NCBI GenBank assembly: GCA_965218625.1 | Contig: CBDCLG010000004.1 | Location: 62,001 to 126,000 of the forward strand | Reading direction: 5' to 3' | DNA length: 64,000 nt | Source: Bin5 sp965218625 | Lineage (GTDB): Bacteria; Chloroflexota; Anaerolineae; Caldilineales; Caldilineaceae | Part shown: piece by piece, positions 54,314 to 63,535 of the stretch | Numbering within the stretch: position 1 is the first letter of the stretch | How the letters are laid out: each line of letters opens with the position of its first letter | Notes under the pieces: model-generated | Told to the model about the DNA's origin: nothing | Databases searched by the model: none | Seen by the model: the letters and a program-made list of their open reading frames with translations, nothing else | Position numbers and translations under genes: made by a program

Positions 54314-55393
54314 ATGCCAGCCAGACGCAGAGCATCATTCAGAATTGGAGTTACGGGCTTGGGCGAGCGGCAGGAAATTGCGCCGGGTGTTTTCATCAAC
54401 ACCGTCTATCGCGGCTGTACGCCGGGTTTCGTGGTGACCGACGAGGGATTGATCCTGATTGATACGCCTTTGATCCCAAAACAGGCCAAAGATTGGCGAG
54501 AACAGATCGAATCGGAATCTCCGGACAAGCCAATCCTTTATGTCTTCAACACCGATCACCACCGCGGCCACGCCTTGGGCAACCAGTACTTCCTGCCGAC
54601 GACGGTGATCGCCCACGAGCGCGCGTTCAAAGAGATGTCGGGCTATACCGAGAACTTCAAGGAACGCGTCTATAACAGCTTCAAGCGGGAGCCGGATATC
54701 CAGGAACAGCTGACCAATATTGAGATCGTTCTGCCCGATGTCACCTTTACCGACTGCGCACGTTTACAGTACGGAGGACGTGAGGTGAAGCTGATCTATG
54801 TTGGCGGCCATACGCCGGCTACAAGTATCGCCTGGCTGCCGGAGGAAAAGATCGCCTTCGTCGGCGACATTTTGTGGGTGGACCAACATCCCTACATGGC
54901 CCAGGCCGATTCGCTTGAATGGATCGAAGCGCTGCGTCGGATCCGCTCTCTGGGCGCCGAGATGCTGGTCCCGGGCCACGGCCCGGTGTGCGGTCCGGAT
55001 GACACGGAAAAAGTGGAAGAGTACATTCGCAATAAGCGTCGGCGTGTGCGCGACTACTACCGCGCGGGTAAGACCAAGAACGAAGCCAAAAGCGGCCTCG
55101 TCGGCGAAATGTTGGAGCTCTTCCCTGTGCCTTTGGAGCGCAAGGCAAAGATCGAGAGCCAGATCAAGTCCGGCATCAATCGAGTCTATCGCGAGATACA
55201 ACGGGAAGAAGAACTGGCCAACGCCGAAATGGGCAACGGAACGTTCCCGCCTCCAGTGTCAGCACCGGTTCTGGTGCGCGAACAACCTGCGGATGCCAAC
55301 CTGGTACCGGATCCTGCAACTTTGCCCGCTCCGGCGATCGGCCAGCCCGAACAAAATGGAGGACGGGAGGTCGAACAGGAGGCCAAGCTGTAA
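54314..55393 (+). CDS. MBL-fold metallohydrolase
   Basis: 359 residues. Beta-lactamase-like fold with GLILIDTPLIPKQAKDWREQI, the metal motif FNTDHHRGHALGNQYF (DHHxxH order) and later LIYVGGHTPATSI (His), FVGDILWVDQHPY (Asp) and LVPGHGPVCG (His). These give a dinuclear metal site. The C-terminal 60 residues are Pro/Gln-rich and disordered. The substrate is unknown. The stop overlaps the ATG of the TPR gene (TAATG). Confidence 0.86.
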   Translation: MPARRRASFRIGVTGLGERQEIAPGVFINTVYRGCTPGFVVTDEGLILIDTPLIPKQAKDWREQIESESPDKPILYVFNTDHHRGHALGNQYFLPTTVIAHERAFKEMSGYTENFKERVYNSFKREPDIQEQLTNIEIVLPDVTFTDCARLQYGGREVKLIYVGGHTPATSIAWLPEEKIAFVGDILWVDQHPYMAQADSLEWIEALRRIRSLGAEMLVPGHGPVCGPDDTEKVEEYIRNKRRRVRDYYRAGKTKNEAKSGLVGEMLELFPVPLERKAKIESQIKSGINRVYREIQREEELANAEMGNGTFPPPVSAPVLVREQPADANLVPDPATLPAPAIGQPEQNGGREVEQEAKL

Positions 55394-56394
55394 TGGCCTA
55401 TTCGGTTCGCCAAGAGCGCCAGGGCCTGGCCACCAGCTTGCGTGAAGATCTAGCCGAAGCGGAACGCCTCATCGTTCTGCTGCGCAGGGACAATGTAGAA
55501 GCGTTCCTGCAGCTGATGGACAGGATCGAAGAGAGCTTCACGCTGCTGGAAACGAGCGGTCTGGACCTGAGACCGGAGCAGACCCGCTGGGGCAGTCTCC
55601 TCAGTAAGCTGACCCGCGAGGCTGGCCGCGTCGTGCGCACGATTGACGTGGCCGGCGGGCTGGGCCAGCTGCGCAAGGCCAATCCACCGGCCGAGGGACT
55701 GTGGTGGAAGCTCGATGCGGTTGTCGCAGCCGCTCGACGCCGCCTGATCCGTCGTTTAGGCATTACGGTCGGAACGATCGCCGCGGTGCTGGCAGTCATC
55801 TGGGCGCTGCTCACATACGTCATTCCACCGGATCCCAACACGGTGGTAGCGTCTGAAGCAATCACGACGTTGCAGCAACTCTCCTTCGAGCAGCGCTGGG
55901 AAGAGGCGCTGACGACCATTGAAGAGGCCAAAGCCCAGCTCACGCAGCCCGACGCCGAGCTACTGATTTGGGAGGGGGTCGTTCGCGACAAATTGGGGCA
56001 GAGCGAGCGCTCGCTGGAGGCTCTGGAGGAGGCCAGGGCGTTGGTGCCCGCCGATCAGCAAGTGGCATATCTGTGGTCGCTCGGCGCCATCCGGCTGTAC
56101 GTCAACGACCTGGAGGAAGCGCGCATCGCCGGCAACGAAGCAGTTTCATTGGAACCCACCAATCCACAAGGCTACTTTCTCCTGGCCAGCGTAGCCGAAA
56201 TGGAAGGAGACACCGGCGCCGCCGTCGGTCTCTTCGAGGAAGCATACCAACTGGCTACCGAGAGCAATCCCCAGTTGGCCGTGATTGCCCGCGTTCGCAT
56301 GGGCAGCCTGCTGCAGCGGCCCGCCAATATGTCGCTCTTCGGCGAGGACCAGCCCGAAGCCGGAGAGAACGGCGAGAATGAGGAGGCCGAGTAA
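55393..56394 (+). CDS. TPR-containing single-pass membrane protein
   Basis: 333 residues. An N-terminal helical region of about 115 residues is followed by one membrane helix (LGITVGTIAAVLAVIWALLTYVI, about 117-140). A TPR-like region comes next (EEALTTIEEAKAQLTQPDAELLIWEGVVRDKLGQSERSLEALEEARAL and the following repeats). The C-terminus is acidic. The gene begins in a TAATG overlap with the MBL gene, so the two form a translationally coupled pair. Function unknown; perhaps a scaffold for the hydrolase. Confidence 0.8.
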   Translation: MAYSVRQERQGLATSLREDLAEAERLIVLLRRDNVEAFLQLMDRIEESFTLLETSGLDLRPEQTRWGSLLSKLTREAGRVVRTIDVAGGLGQLRKANPPAEGLWWKLDAVVAAARRRLIRRLGITVGTIAAVLAVIWALLTYVIPPDPNTVVASEAITTLQQLSFEQRWEEALTTIEEAKAQLTQPDAELLIWEGVVRDKLGQSERSLEALEEARALVPADQQVAYLWSLGAIRLYVNDLEEARIAGNEAVSLEPTNPQGYFLLASVAEMEGDTGAAVGLFEEAYQLATESNPQLAVIARVRMGSLLQRPANMSLFGEDQPEAGENGENEEAE

Positions 56395-56526
56395 CGATTC
56401 GTCGGTGTTTCAAAGCATGATTCTCGTGAATTGCCAGTTTGCGGGAAGGCGCTGGCGCAGAGAGAGGAAGGTGCATCAGCAGAGAAAGTCGGTCGGGCGA
56501 TAGCGCCACCCTCGCAGTTTAAATAC

Positions 56527-56602
56527 GCCCCCTTAGCTCAGAGGATAGAGCAACGGACTTCTAATCCGTCGGTCGTAGGTTCGATTCCTACAGGGGGTGC
56601 CA
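56527..56602 (+). tRNA. tRNA-Arg (anticodon TCT)
   Basis: 76 nt with encoded CCA. Acceptor stem GCCCCCT/AGGGGGT (one G-U), D-arm TTAGCTCAGAGGATAGAGCA, anticodon stem ACGGA/TCCGT around CTTCTAA, and T-arm GTAGGTTCGATTCCTAC. The flanking gap (56395-56782) shows no other gene; the promoter is not clear. Confidence 0.96.
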
Positions 56603-56782
56603 TTGGCTGCGAAGACGGGCGCATGCTGCCGCTGGGTACCACGCGCCTGCAACAGTATCTGAAGCAGAATGTCCAGGAGAGGAAGCCGCCTCCGACCTCT
56701 GCTTCGAGAGTTCTGCAGAGCAGTCTTCCGCTCCCGGCGCGCCGGCTGAATGCGCAAAACGTGACTCACCGCAACTTTCCCG

Positions 56783-57571
56783 TTAGCCTACCCTCTCCCG
56801 CAGAGAGCCCTTCTCTGAAATCGTCTCGTGCGGTTCCTTCTCGTTGATCCCGATGTGGCGCACCGAGCCCGGCTCAATGTACGGAAAGGCCGGTCCGCCC
56901 GCCGGCGCCGCCCAGCGCACACCGTTGGCGATCACCTGGCGGATGATCGGCTTGTGGAATATCGGGTAGGTCTCATGGCCCGGTCGGAAGTAGAAGATCT
57001 TGCCGTTGCCGCGGTGGAAGCACGCCCCGCTGCGAAACACATTGCCACCCTCGAACCAGCTGACAAACACGAGATCGTCGGGGGTTGGAATGTCGAAAAG
57101 CTCACCGTACATTTCACACTCTTCGTTAATGAAGAAGGGCGGCAGGCCGTGCGCGATCGGGTGCGATGGCTTCACCACCCAGATCCTCTCTCTCTCGTCC
57201 GCCTCACGCCAGTGGATACTGCATGTCGTGCCCATCAACTTGCGGAAGATCTTCGAAAAGTGGCCGGAATGCAAAACGATCAGGCCCATGCCCTGCAGGA
57301 CACGACTCTGCACCCTTTCGACGACCTCGTCGCTGACCTGCGCGTGGGCGCGATGACCCCACCAGGTCAGCACATCGGTCTCCGCCAGGACTTCGTCAGT
57401 CAGGCCATGCTGCGGCTCGTCCAGCGTGGCAGTACGGACGGCATCGAACCCGTGCTGCCTCAGCCCTTCGGCGATGGCTCCGTGAATGCCGTCGGGATAG
57501 ATCCCGCCCACGAACTCGTTTACCTTTTCGTGTTGATACTCGTTCCAGACCGTTACGCGAATGTCGCCCAT
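56783..57571 (-). CDS. ThuA-domain protein
   Basis: 262 residues. The start MGDIRVTVWNEYQHEKVNEFVGGIYPDGIH is that of ThuA-like proteins (class I glutamine amidotransferase-like fold). LTWWGHRAHAQV, MGLIVLHSGHFSKIFRKLMG and ECEMYGELFDIP are further family marks. ThuA proteins are linked to disaccharide use in other bacteria, but their reaction is not settled. The ATG at 57571 has GGAGGAATAAGG ahead. It follows a Gfo/Idh/MocA gene by 53 nt, a common pairing for this family. Confidence 0.88.
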   Translation of the reverse strand: MGDIRVTVWNEYQHEKVNEFVGGIYPDGIHGAIAEGLRQHGFDAVRTATLDEPQHGLTDEVLAETDVLTWWGHRAHAQVSDEVVERVQSRVLQGMGLIVLHSGHFSKIFRKLMGTTCSIHWREADERERIWVVKPSHPIAHGLPPFFINEECEMYGELFDIPTPDDLVFVSWFEGGNVFRSGACFHRGNGKIFYFRPGHETYPIFHKPIIRQVIANGVRWAAPAGGPAFPYIEPGSVRHIGINEKEPHETISEKGSLRERVG

Positions 57572-57624
57572 CCTTATTCCTCCATCTATTGCCAAGTGCA
57601 GCGCCTTCTGCCCGCCGATCTACT

Positions 57625-58659
57625 TCAATTGCAAGCACCAACCTGAACAGGACAGCCCCCCTGTGCCGCCGAGGCCTGAATCGCATCCCAAAGGCGGGCC
57701 ATGCGCAAACCGATTTCCGGAGGGCAGGGGTTCTCCATCTCACCGGACCGCACCCGCAGGAACTGCTGCCATGTTCCAAGCGATTCGGGCAGCTCGACCG
57801 GCGTCAGCGCCTCGTCATCGGGCCCCTGTATCAGGAGCCGCTCGCCCCAAACGCCGGTCTGCAACATCCCCTTCTCGCACAATACGCGCACGTCCGAACC
57901 AATTTTGCAGTCGGTGTTGCCGGCCGCATTCATCGAAACAAGCGCACCCGAAGCCAGCCGGGCGATTACCGCTCCGAGGATGTCGACGCGAGCGCCCTGG
58001 TTGTCAGTCCAGGCAGCCACCTCTGCGAAATCTTCGCCCGCCAGATCGGAGATAGTATTGAGCATGTGTGCGCCGGTGTCAAACATGAAACCCCCGCCGG
58101 CTATTTCCGGCACCTGGCGCCAGAGACCGCTTGTGGGGACAAGCCAGTTCTGCCAGACCACTGCACTGATATTCAGAATCTTGCCCAGCCTGCCCGAGCG
58201 GAGTATTTCTACGCCGGTACGCACCTGCGGTGACAAACTACCGTTGAAAGCCACCGACAGAAGCCGGCCGCTTCGTCTCTGCACGTCGATGAGCGCGACC
58301 GCCTCCTGCGCGTTCATCACCATCGGCTTCTCCAACAACACATCCAGCCCGGCTTCCAGGCAGGCGCTTGCCTGGCAAAAGTGCAATACGTGCGGCGTGA
58401 TTATGAAGACCGCGTCAAGTTCCCTCCTCTGCAACAAATCCTCCAACTCCGGCACGTTGGGCGGATGCGGCAGACCCGCTTCGTCGAAGAGCTCACAAAA
58501 TGCTGCATAGGCCTGCGCCGACGGCTCGCATACCATACTGATTTCGGTTGTATTCTGCTGCTTGAGGAGGCGGCGGGCGTGGCTCCGTGCCATGCCGCCG
58601 CCCCCGATAAATGCCATTCGAACGCGGGACGATTTCCCGCCTGACTCACGGTTGACCAT
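57625..58659 (-). CDS. Gfo/Idh/MocA oxidoreductase
   Basis: 344 residues. Rossmann motif VRMAFIGGGGMARSHARRLL, DVLLEKPMVMNAQEAV with the EKP Lys, VAFNGSLSPQVRTGVEIL, and GGGFMFDTGAHMLNTISDLAG as the active-site motif. It pairs with the downstream ThuA gene, suggesting a role in oxidising a sugar or polyol. It is not closely tied to the inositol cluster 11 kb away. Confidence 0.9.
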   Translation of the reverse strand: MVNRESGGKSSRVRMAFIGGGGMARSHARRLLKQQNTTEISMVCEPSAQAYAAFCELFDEAGLPHPPNVPELEDLLQRRELDAVFIITPHVLHFCQASACLEAGLDVLLEKPMVMNAQEAVALIDVQRRSGRLLSVAFNGSLSPQVRTGVEILRSGRLGKILNISAVVWQNWLVPTSGLWRQVPEIAGGGFMFDTGAHMLNTISDLAGEDFAEVAAWTDNQGARVDILGAVIARLASGALVSMNAAGNTDCKIGSDVRVLCEKGMLQTGVWGERLLIQGPDDEALTPVELPESLGTWQQFLRVRSGEMENPCPPEIGLRMARLWDAIQASAAQGGCPVQVGACN

Positions 58660-59066
58660 CGACTTGCTCCTGACCGAATATGTACTGCTGGCTCTCTATG
58701 CTCAAAACGATTCGGTGTGCAGGGCGTTGGCCTGCTCACGGTGTGGCCCTGTGCTGTTCCTGGGGTCCGATCTGCGGGAATCCCTTGCAAAGACCTGGCA
58801 GAATTCCTGCGGGCCGCCCAATCATACCTTGCTGAAGCCGCACCGGAAAATTTTGCGGAAGACTGACCACCTCTTAGAATGTTGAACCGCGAACACAGTT
58901 CTTAGGTACCCGCCAAAGGCGCCTGTCGAACGCAAATTTCAACAATGGCCTGTCAATCGACGCGATCGCACGCAAACCCCAACTGCGGCGGGTCTTGAAT
59001 CGTGTGCCCCGCTCACGCCGTCCTGGCCTCACCATTTCTCTTTCTGCAAGATCGGCGGAGCGCCTG
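58660..59066. other. Intergenic region, divergent genes
   Basis: About 400 nt between the Gfo/Idh gene (-) and maf (+). No gene, tRNA or small-RNA signature could be supported. The frame upstream of maf stays open but lacks a good start. Confidence 0.5.
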
Positions 59067-59795
59067 ATGGCCCCTCCCAAACTCTATCTTGCCTCGGCCA
59101 GCCCGCGTCGACGACAGTTCTTCCAGGAGCTTGGCATCTCCTTCTCAGTCCAGCCCGCCGACATTGAGGAGGCCCCGGCGCCGGGAGAAACTCCGATTTC
59201 AATGGTGGAGCGGCTTGCCACGGCCAAGGCGCTGTCGGTCGGCGAACGCCTCGTGCAGGAAGGCCGCGCCCGGAATGAAATCGGCTTCTCCGTTGACAAC
59301 GGGCCCACCTCGCAAACGGTACAAATCGTTGTCGGCGCCGACACGGTTGTTGCCCTCGACGGCGAATCGCTTGGCAAACCACTGAATGCCGACGAGGCGC
59401 GGGCAATGTTGCAGCGCCTGCGCGGCCGCAGCCACTATGTCCACACAGCCGTGGCAGTTGTCCGCTTCGCCGGCGTCTCCCGCCAGGCCGTACGCTGTGT
59501 GGTCAATTCAACAACTGTAACGATGCGCGGCTACACCGACGCCGAAATTGCAAAATACGTGTCAGCCGGCGCCCCCATGGACAAGGCCGGCGCCTACGCC
59601 ATTCAGGATAAGCATTTCAGACCTGTGGAAAGCCTGTCAGGCTGCCCCGCCGGCGTGATGGGAATGCCCGCGGCCGACCTGCTCCGCCTGTTGGCAGAGT
59701 TTGGCCTTCCATTCCGGGGCGTCCCGCACGAGGTCTGCCGTGCGCAAACCGGGTTTCCCTGCTGCCAGGAGAAGGAGCCGAATTCGCCGCGCTGA
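59067..59795 (+). CDS. Maf-family nucleotide pyrophosphatase
   Basis: 242 residues. Maf signature LYLASASPRRRQFFQELGISF at the N-terminus, and the catalytic region VVGADTVVALDGESLGKPLNADEARAMLQRLRGRSHYVHTAVAV. Then DKAGAYAIQ and MGMPAADLLRLL. It hydrolyses non-canonical or pyrimidine nucleoside triphosphates, helping to keep the nucleotide pool clean. It is longer than typical Maf (about 190-200) because of an insertion (GRARNEIGFSVDNGPTSQTV) and a C-terminal extension. The ATG 59067 has GGCGGAG upstream. Confidence 0.92.
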   Translation: MAPPKLYLASASPRRRQFFQELGISFSVQPADIEEAPAPGETPISMVERLATAKALSVGERLVQEGRARNEIGFSVDNGPTSQTVQIVVGADTVVALDGESLGKPLNADEARAMLQRLRGRSHYVHTAVAVVRFAGVSRQAVRCVVNSTTVTMRGYTDAEIAKYVSAGAPMDKAGAYAIQDKHFRPVESLSGCPAGVMGMPAADLLRLLAEFGLPFRGVPHEVCRAQTGFPCCQEKEPNSPR

Positions 59796-59825
59796 TTCGC
59801 GCTTGCTTACGAATTAACCAGCGTG

Positions 59826-59855
59826 TTGCCAAATCTCTTGACGAGTTGATACACT
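59826..59855 (+). promoter_or_regulatory. Predicted rsgA promoter
   Basis: -35 TTGCCA (59826-59831), 18-bp spacer, -10 TACACT (59850-59855), about 70 nt ahead of the proposed start. Confidence 0.5.
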
Positions 59856-59924
59856 TGTGGCGGTGAAGGCGCGCCTTCAGGCGGCGTGCAACATCTGCAC
59901 CTAAATCGCGCCCAGGAGAAAACT

Positions 59925-60971
59925 TTGCCCAGAAGTCCGGATGCCTACGAGGGATGGGATGAAGTCTTCGAGGAAGACTACTTCGATGTGCCTGCCAAGA
60001 GCAAGCCGAAACCCAAGAAAAGGGAGCGGACCGTCGCCGGCGTCGTGACGCGCGCCCGAGGACATCACTTTGATGTAACCACCGCGGACGAAAGAGTGAT
60101 CAGTTGCCGCGTGCGCGGGCGGCTGCTGCAGGAACGAACCAAAGACCTGACCCTTGTCGCAGTCGGCGACCGGGTACGGGTCGTCCTGGAACGTAGACGC
60201 ACCGGCCTGATCGATTCGGTCGAAGAGCGCGATTCGACGCTGAGCCGTCAGCTGCCCGGTTCAACCAGGCCGGCAGAAGACGTAATCGTAGCAAATCCCG
60301 ACCAGGTACTTATCGTTTTCTCAGTGAAGGAGCCGGAGCCCCATCTGCGGATGCTGGACCGCTTCCTGGCGATTGCCGAGGCCAACGAACTTCCGGCCGC
60401 CATTGCCATCAATAAGATCGACTTGACCGGCCTCGAAGCGGCCCGCAGCAAGTTTCGCGTCTACGAAGAGCTGGGTTATCCGCTCCTCTATGTCAGCGCC
60501 ACACAGGCCAAGGAAGCCGTACGACACCACGATTCTGCCGAGATCGCGCCATCGTCCGGCCTCCGTCAGCTTTGCGACCTGCTGCTCGACAGACTTACGG
60601 TGGTGACCGGGCCGAGCGGCGTGGGCAAAAGCGCCCTCATCAACGCTATCGATCCCAGCTTGAACCTGCGGGTCGGGGACCTGCGAAATTTCGAAGGAAA
60701 GGGCCGGCACACGACGCGCGGCGCGCAGCTCTTTCGCTTGCCCATTGGTGAGAAGACCTTCATCGCAGATACACCCGGCATCCGCGAACTTGCGCCGTAT
60801 GAGATCGATCAAGGCAGCCTCGCCTTCTACTTCGTCGAAATGAAGCCGTACGTCAATGACTGCCACTTTCCCAACTGTACGCACGACCACGAACCACGCT
60901 GCGCGGTGCTCCAGGCAGTTGAAGAGGGCAATATTTCAGCCGAGCGCCACGAAAGCTACGTACGCTTTTGA
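59925..60971 (+). CDS. rsgA: Ribosome small-subunit GTPase RsgA
   Basis: 348 residues. Circularly permuted GTPase involved in late 30S subunit maturation. Order: N-terminal OB-fold (RTVAGVVTRARGHHFDVTTADE), then G4 AINKIDLTG, then G1 VTGPSGVGKSALINAI and G3 ADTPGIREL, and the zinc-binding end DCHFPNCTHDHEPRCAVLQAV. I take the TTG at 59925 as start because AGGAG sits 6 nt ahead. A GTG at 59886 is also in frame. The N-terminal acidic tail is a feature of this copy. Confidence 0.93.
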   Translation: MPRSPDAYEGWDEVFEEDYFDVPAKSKPKPKKRERTVAGVVTRARGHHFDVTTADERVISCRVRGRLLQERTKDLTLVAVGDRVRVVLERRRTGLIDSVEERDSTLSRQLPGSTRPAEDVIVANPDQVLIVFSVKEPEPHLRMLDRFLAIAEANELPAAIAINKIDLTGLEAARSKFRVYEELGYPLLYVSATQAKEAVRHHDSAEIAPSSGLRQLCDLLLDRLTVVTGPSGVGKSALINAIDPSLNLRVGDLRNFEGKGRHTTRGAQLFRLPIGEKTFIADTPGIRELAPYEIDQGSLAFYFVEMKPYVNDCHFPNCTHDHEPRCAVLQAVEEGNISAERHESYVRF

Positions 60972-61083
60972 ACGGGGAAAGCTTCCAGCTGGAGGAGTGG
61001 TGATCGCCACACCTCTCGCGGCAGCAAACGCCTCGAAACCCACCTGCCAGCGACACATCGTTGCCAGTTGAACAACTCTCGAA

Positions 61084-63510
61084 ATGTCCCAGATTCTCTC
61101 CGAACTGAATTCGCAACAGGAAGAGGCCGTTCGCGCCACGGAAGGGCCGGTGCTGGTGCTGGCAGGCCCGGGCTCGGGCAAGACGCGCGTCCTCACCCGC
61201 CGCATCGCCTATCTGATAGAAGAACAGAATATCGATCCTTGGCATATCCTGGCGGTGACATTTACCAACAAGGCCGCCCGGGAGATGGCCGAGCGCGTTG
61301 TTTCATTGATCGGGCACAAATTCCCCCCTGCAAAACCGGGACAGCGGCGTAACCTTGATGGTCTGACCATTGGCACATTTCACTCCGTCTGCGCGCGCGT
61401 CCTGCGCGTCGAGGTCGATGCCGTCGGCTTTCAACGCAATTGGGTCATCTACGACAGCGCCGACCAGTTGTCGCTCATTCGCGAAATTCTCAAGGAAATG
61501 GACCTTGATGAAAAACGATTCAATCCCCGGGCAATTCTAGGACAGATAGGCAGCTGGAAAAACGCGCTCGTGTCGCCCGAGGCAGTGCAGGCCGATGGCT
61601 ACATGCAGGAAATCTGCGACCGAGTTTACGTCCGCTACCAGCATCTTCTGCATCACAACAACGCGATGGATTTCGACGACCTGCTGATGCACGCCGTACT
61701 TCTCCTGCGTCAGAACGAGGAGATAAGGCGCAAGTATCAGAACAAATGGCGATACGCGCTGGTAGACGAGTTCCAGGATACCAACACCGCCCAGTACGAT
61801 TTGGCGGCACTTTTGGTCGGCGCCCCCGAAGGCAAAAACAACATCTTTGTCGTCGGCGACGAAGACCAGTCCATCTACCGCTTCCGCGGCGCCGACTACC
61901 GCAACGTCTTGCGTTTCCGTCGTGACTATCCCGCGGCAAAGGTCGTTCTGTTAGAACAGAACTACCGCAGCACGCAGAGCATCCTGGACGTAGCCAACGC
62001 TGTCATCTCCCAAAATGCGAATCGCACGCCCAAGAAACTGCACACGGACAGCGGCGCTGGCCGCATGGTGACAATCCATGAAGCCTACAACGAGGTCGAA
62101 GAGGCAGAGTATGTGCTCGACGAGGCCGCTCGGATAAGCGATCGCAGTGGACTGGGATTGGGGGCGGCGGCCGTGCTCTACCGCACGAACGCGCAGAGCC
62201 GGGCGCTTGAGGAGGCCTGCGTGCGCCGGCACGTGCGGTACCGCCTGGTAGGGGCGACCCGCTTCTACGAGCGCCTCGAAATCAAGGACGTGCTGGCATA
62301 TCTGCGGCTTGTTCATAACCCTTCTGCCACAGTGGCGCTTGACCGGATTATCAATAAGCCCCCGCGGGGAATCGGCCAGCGCACCTACGCCGACCTGAAG
62401 GATTGGGCCGCCTCTTCCACTGTCAGCGAATGGGATGCCCTGCGATTTCTCGTGGAGAAGGAAGAGGACGACAGCCGCCCAGATTTTCCGGCCACTGCTC
62501 GTAATGCAATCTCGCCCTCTCCCTTCGGCGCTCGCGCCCGCAAGGCGCTTGTCAGATTTGCCCAGTCTCTGGCGTCCTGGGTGGAGATCGCAGCCCAGGG
62601 AAAGTACGAGAGCGTTGCCACTCTCATGGACCGGATTCTGACGGAGAGCGGCTACCTCGACCGCCTGCACGACGGCAGCGAAGAAGGCAAAGAACGATTC
62701 GAGAATATCAACGAGTTGCGAGCGGTCGCCGCCCAATATCGGCCCGGCTCGGACGAACTGGAACCGGGACAAGATCCGCTCGGGCTCTTCCTCGAGGAGA
62801 TCAGCCTCGTCAGCGAGCAGGACGACCTGGACGAAAGCCAGGACGCCCTGACCCTGATGACGCTGCACACAGCCAAGGGGCTGGAATTCCCTGTCGTTTT
62901 CATGGTCGGTATGGAGGAGGGGCTGCTGCCCCATTCGCGCAGTTTGAACAGCGATGACGAAGATGACTTGGAGGAAGAGCGAAGGCTGGCCTACGTCGGC
63001 ATCACCCGCGCTCAACGCCGGCTCTACCTGGTCCATGCTTTCCGACGAGGAATGTGGGGCAGCAGTGAAATGCAGGAGACCAGCCGCTTCCTCGACGAGA
63101 TCCCCGCCGACCTGCTGCGGGGAAAGGTCGACCGCCAGGGCCGTTATGCGGCCGAATATGAGCGCTCAACAAGCTGGCTGGATGACCAGGCAGCATTAGG
63201 CCGGTGGAGGGGCGCATTGAGCGGCGCGCAGGAATCAGCTGGCTTCGGGAGTAGCAGGGAAGCCTCCTCCGACCAGGAAGAACGCCGCCAACAGGACTGG
63301 TCAAAACGAAGTGCTCGCCGCCGCCGGCCGGCTGTTTCCGAAGCGGAAACGCAATTCAAACGCCGCCAGAGCGTGGAGCACCCCAAATTCGGAGTCGGCA
63401 CGGTCATCGACAGCATCGTAATCGGCGGCGAAGAGGAAGTGTCGATCGCATTTCCCGGTTTGGGCGTCAAGAAGTTTATGGCCTCCATAGCCAATTTGAA
63501 GATCCTTTAG
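61084..63510 (+). CDS. ATP-dependent DNA helicase, UvrD/PcrA type
   Basis: 808-residue superfamily 1A 3'-5' helicase. Motifs: Q-motif LNSQQEEAV, Walker A LAGPGSGKTRVLTRR, Ia TFTNKAAREM, II ALVDEFQDTN, III VVGDEDQSIYRFRGA, IV LEQNYRSTQSIL, V LMTLHTAKGLEFPVVF and VI YVGITRAQRRLYLVHA. The C-terminal tail KFGVGTVIDSIVIGGEEEVSIAFPGLGVKKF is the Tudor-like RNA-polymerase-binding domain of PcrA/UvrD. It acts in nucleotide excision repair and clearing of transcription blocks. The length is normal for the family. Confidence 0.97.
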   Translation: MSQILSELNSQQEEAVRATEGPVLVLAGPGSGKTRVLTRRIAYLIEEQNIDPWHILAVTFTNKAAREMAERVVSLIGHKFPPAKPGQRRNLDGLTIGTFHSVCARVLRVEVDAVGFQRNWVIYDSADQLSLIREILKEMDLDEKRFNPRAILGQIGSWKNALVSPEAVQADGYMQEICDRVYVRYQHLLHHNNAMDFDDLLMHAVLLLRQNEEIRRKYQNKWRYALVDEFQDTNTAQYDLAALLVGAPEGKNNIFVVGDEDQSIYRFRGADYRNVLRFRRDYPAAKVVLLEQNYRSTQSILDVANAVISQNANRTPKKLHTDSGAGRMVTIHEAYNEVEEAEYVLDEAARISDRSGLGLGAAAVLYRTNAQSRALEEACVRRHVRYRLVGATRFYERLEIKDVLAYLRLVHNPSATVALDRIINKPPRGIGQRTYADLKDWAASSTVSEWDALRFLVEKEEDDSRPDFPATARNAISPSPFGARARKALVRFAQSLASWVEIAAQGKYESVATLMDRILTESGYLDRLHDGSEEGKERFENINELRAVAAQYRPGSDELEPGQDPLGLFLEEISLVSEQDDLDESQDALTLMTLHTAKGLEFPVVFMVGMEEGLLPHSRSLNSDDEDDLEEERRLAYVGITRAQRRLYLVHAFRRGMWGSSEMQETSRFLDEIPADLLRGKVDRQGRYAAEYERSTSWLDDQAALGRWRGALSGAQESAGFGSSREASSDQEERRQQDWSKRSARRRRPAVSEAETQFKRRQSVEHPKFGVGTVIDSIVIGGEEEVSIAFPGLGVKKFMASIANLKIL

Positions 63511-63535
63511 CCACGTCAGAGGCGCACGAGACTAG

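Noticed and set aside
58660..58900. Possible small stable RNA (SRP- or RNase-P-like) in the gap before maf
   Set aside because: GC-rich segments are present but none of the conserved core sequences of those RNAs could be found.
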